A stretch of 14,309 bases of DNA from Ruminococcus sp. UBA3767 (GTDB lineage: Bacteria > Bacillota > Clostridia > Oscillospirales > Ruminococcaceae), in NCBI GenBank assembly GCA_002371625.1, contig DFFV01000022.1, positions 1-14,309 on the forward strand, read 5' to 3'. This document shows, piece after piece, positions 14,267 to 14,309 of this stretch. Within the stretch, counting starts at the first letter, position 1. Every line of letters begins with the position of its first letter. The position numbers and the translations under genes are program-made. A model generated the notes under the pieces. It saw nothing but the letters and a program-made list of their open reading frames with translations, had not been told where the DNA came from and made no database searches.

Positions 14267-14309
14267 GGCAGCCGACGTTACCACGGGGTAAGGGAAAGCC
14301 CTCTCTTTC

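Noticed and set aside
1..14309. CRISPR array, tRNA, rRNA, insertion sequence, prophage or defence island
   Set aside because: No regularly spaced direct repeats, no cloverleaf or rRNA-like sequence, and no transposase, integrase, nuclease or toxin-antitoxin proteins were recognised on either strand.

Overview
The window looks like chromosomal DNA of a mid-GC Gram-positive Clostridia member, most likely a Ruminococcus-type Oscillospiraceae. I infer this from the Firmicutes-like RpoB, the spore gene pair spoVAD-spoVAE, strong AGGAGG-type ribosome binding sites, near-consensus sigma-A promoters, a BspA-like leucine-rich-repeat lipoprotein and Gram-positive style two-component genes. No mobile element, CRISPR array, tRNA or rRNA is visible. 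The gene content is mostly household and envelope functions.

Layout. Positions 1-1643 (minus) hold the N-terminal half of rpoB, running off the left edge, with its own consensus promoter at 1825-1853 and a leader of about 175 nt. A phosphoglucomutase/phosphomannomutase gene (2124-3842, minus) lies upstream of rpoB, separated by a terminator and a gene-free stretch with inverted repeats. Divergent from it is a plus-strand pair, an alpha/beta hydrolase of the monoacylglycerol-lipase type (4101-5027) and comM/yifB (5059-6585), closed by a bidirectional terminator. A minus-strand BspA-type lipoprotein (6628-7371) and a plus-strand small protein of unknown function (7591-8016) are transcribed divergently. 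A bidirectional terminator separates the latter from a minus-strand response regulator/histidine kinase operon (10300 to 8062). Divergent to that operon is a hemolysin III/TrhA-family membrane protein (10628-11305). A minus-strand operon of queH and an acidic unknown protein follows (12622 to 11357). Divergent to queH are spoVAD (12736-13740) and spoVAE (13752-14105). The last 170 bases contain a run of GC-rich hairpins and no gene I can name.

How it works together. The window is organised in short one- or two-gene units, almost all with a recognisable sigma-A promoter and a hairpin terminator. Seven of the eight sigma-A promoters carry an extended -10 (TGn). The points most worth a second look are: rpoB standing apart from rplL with a structured leader; a spoVAD-spoVAE pair without an adjacent spoVAC but with a sigma-G-like promoter candidate; the acidic protein co-transcribed with queH; the structured right-hand edge; and two terminators with nearly the same stem. 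I found no clear evidence of a wholly new system.
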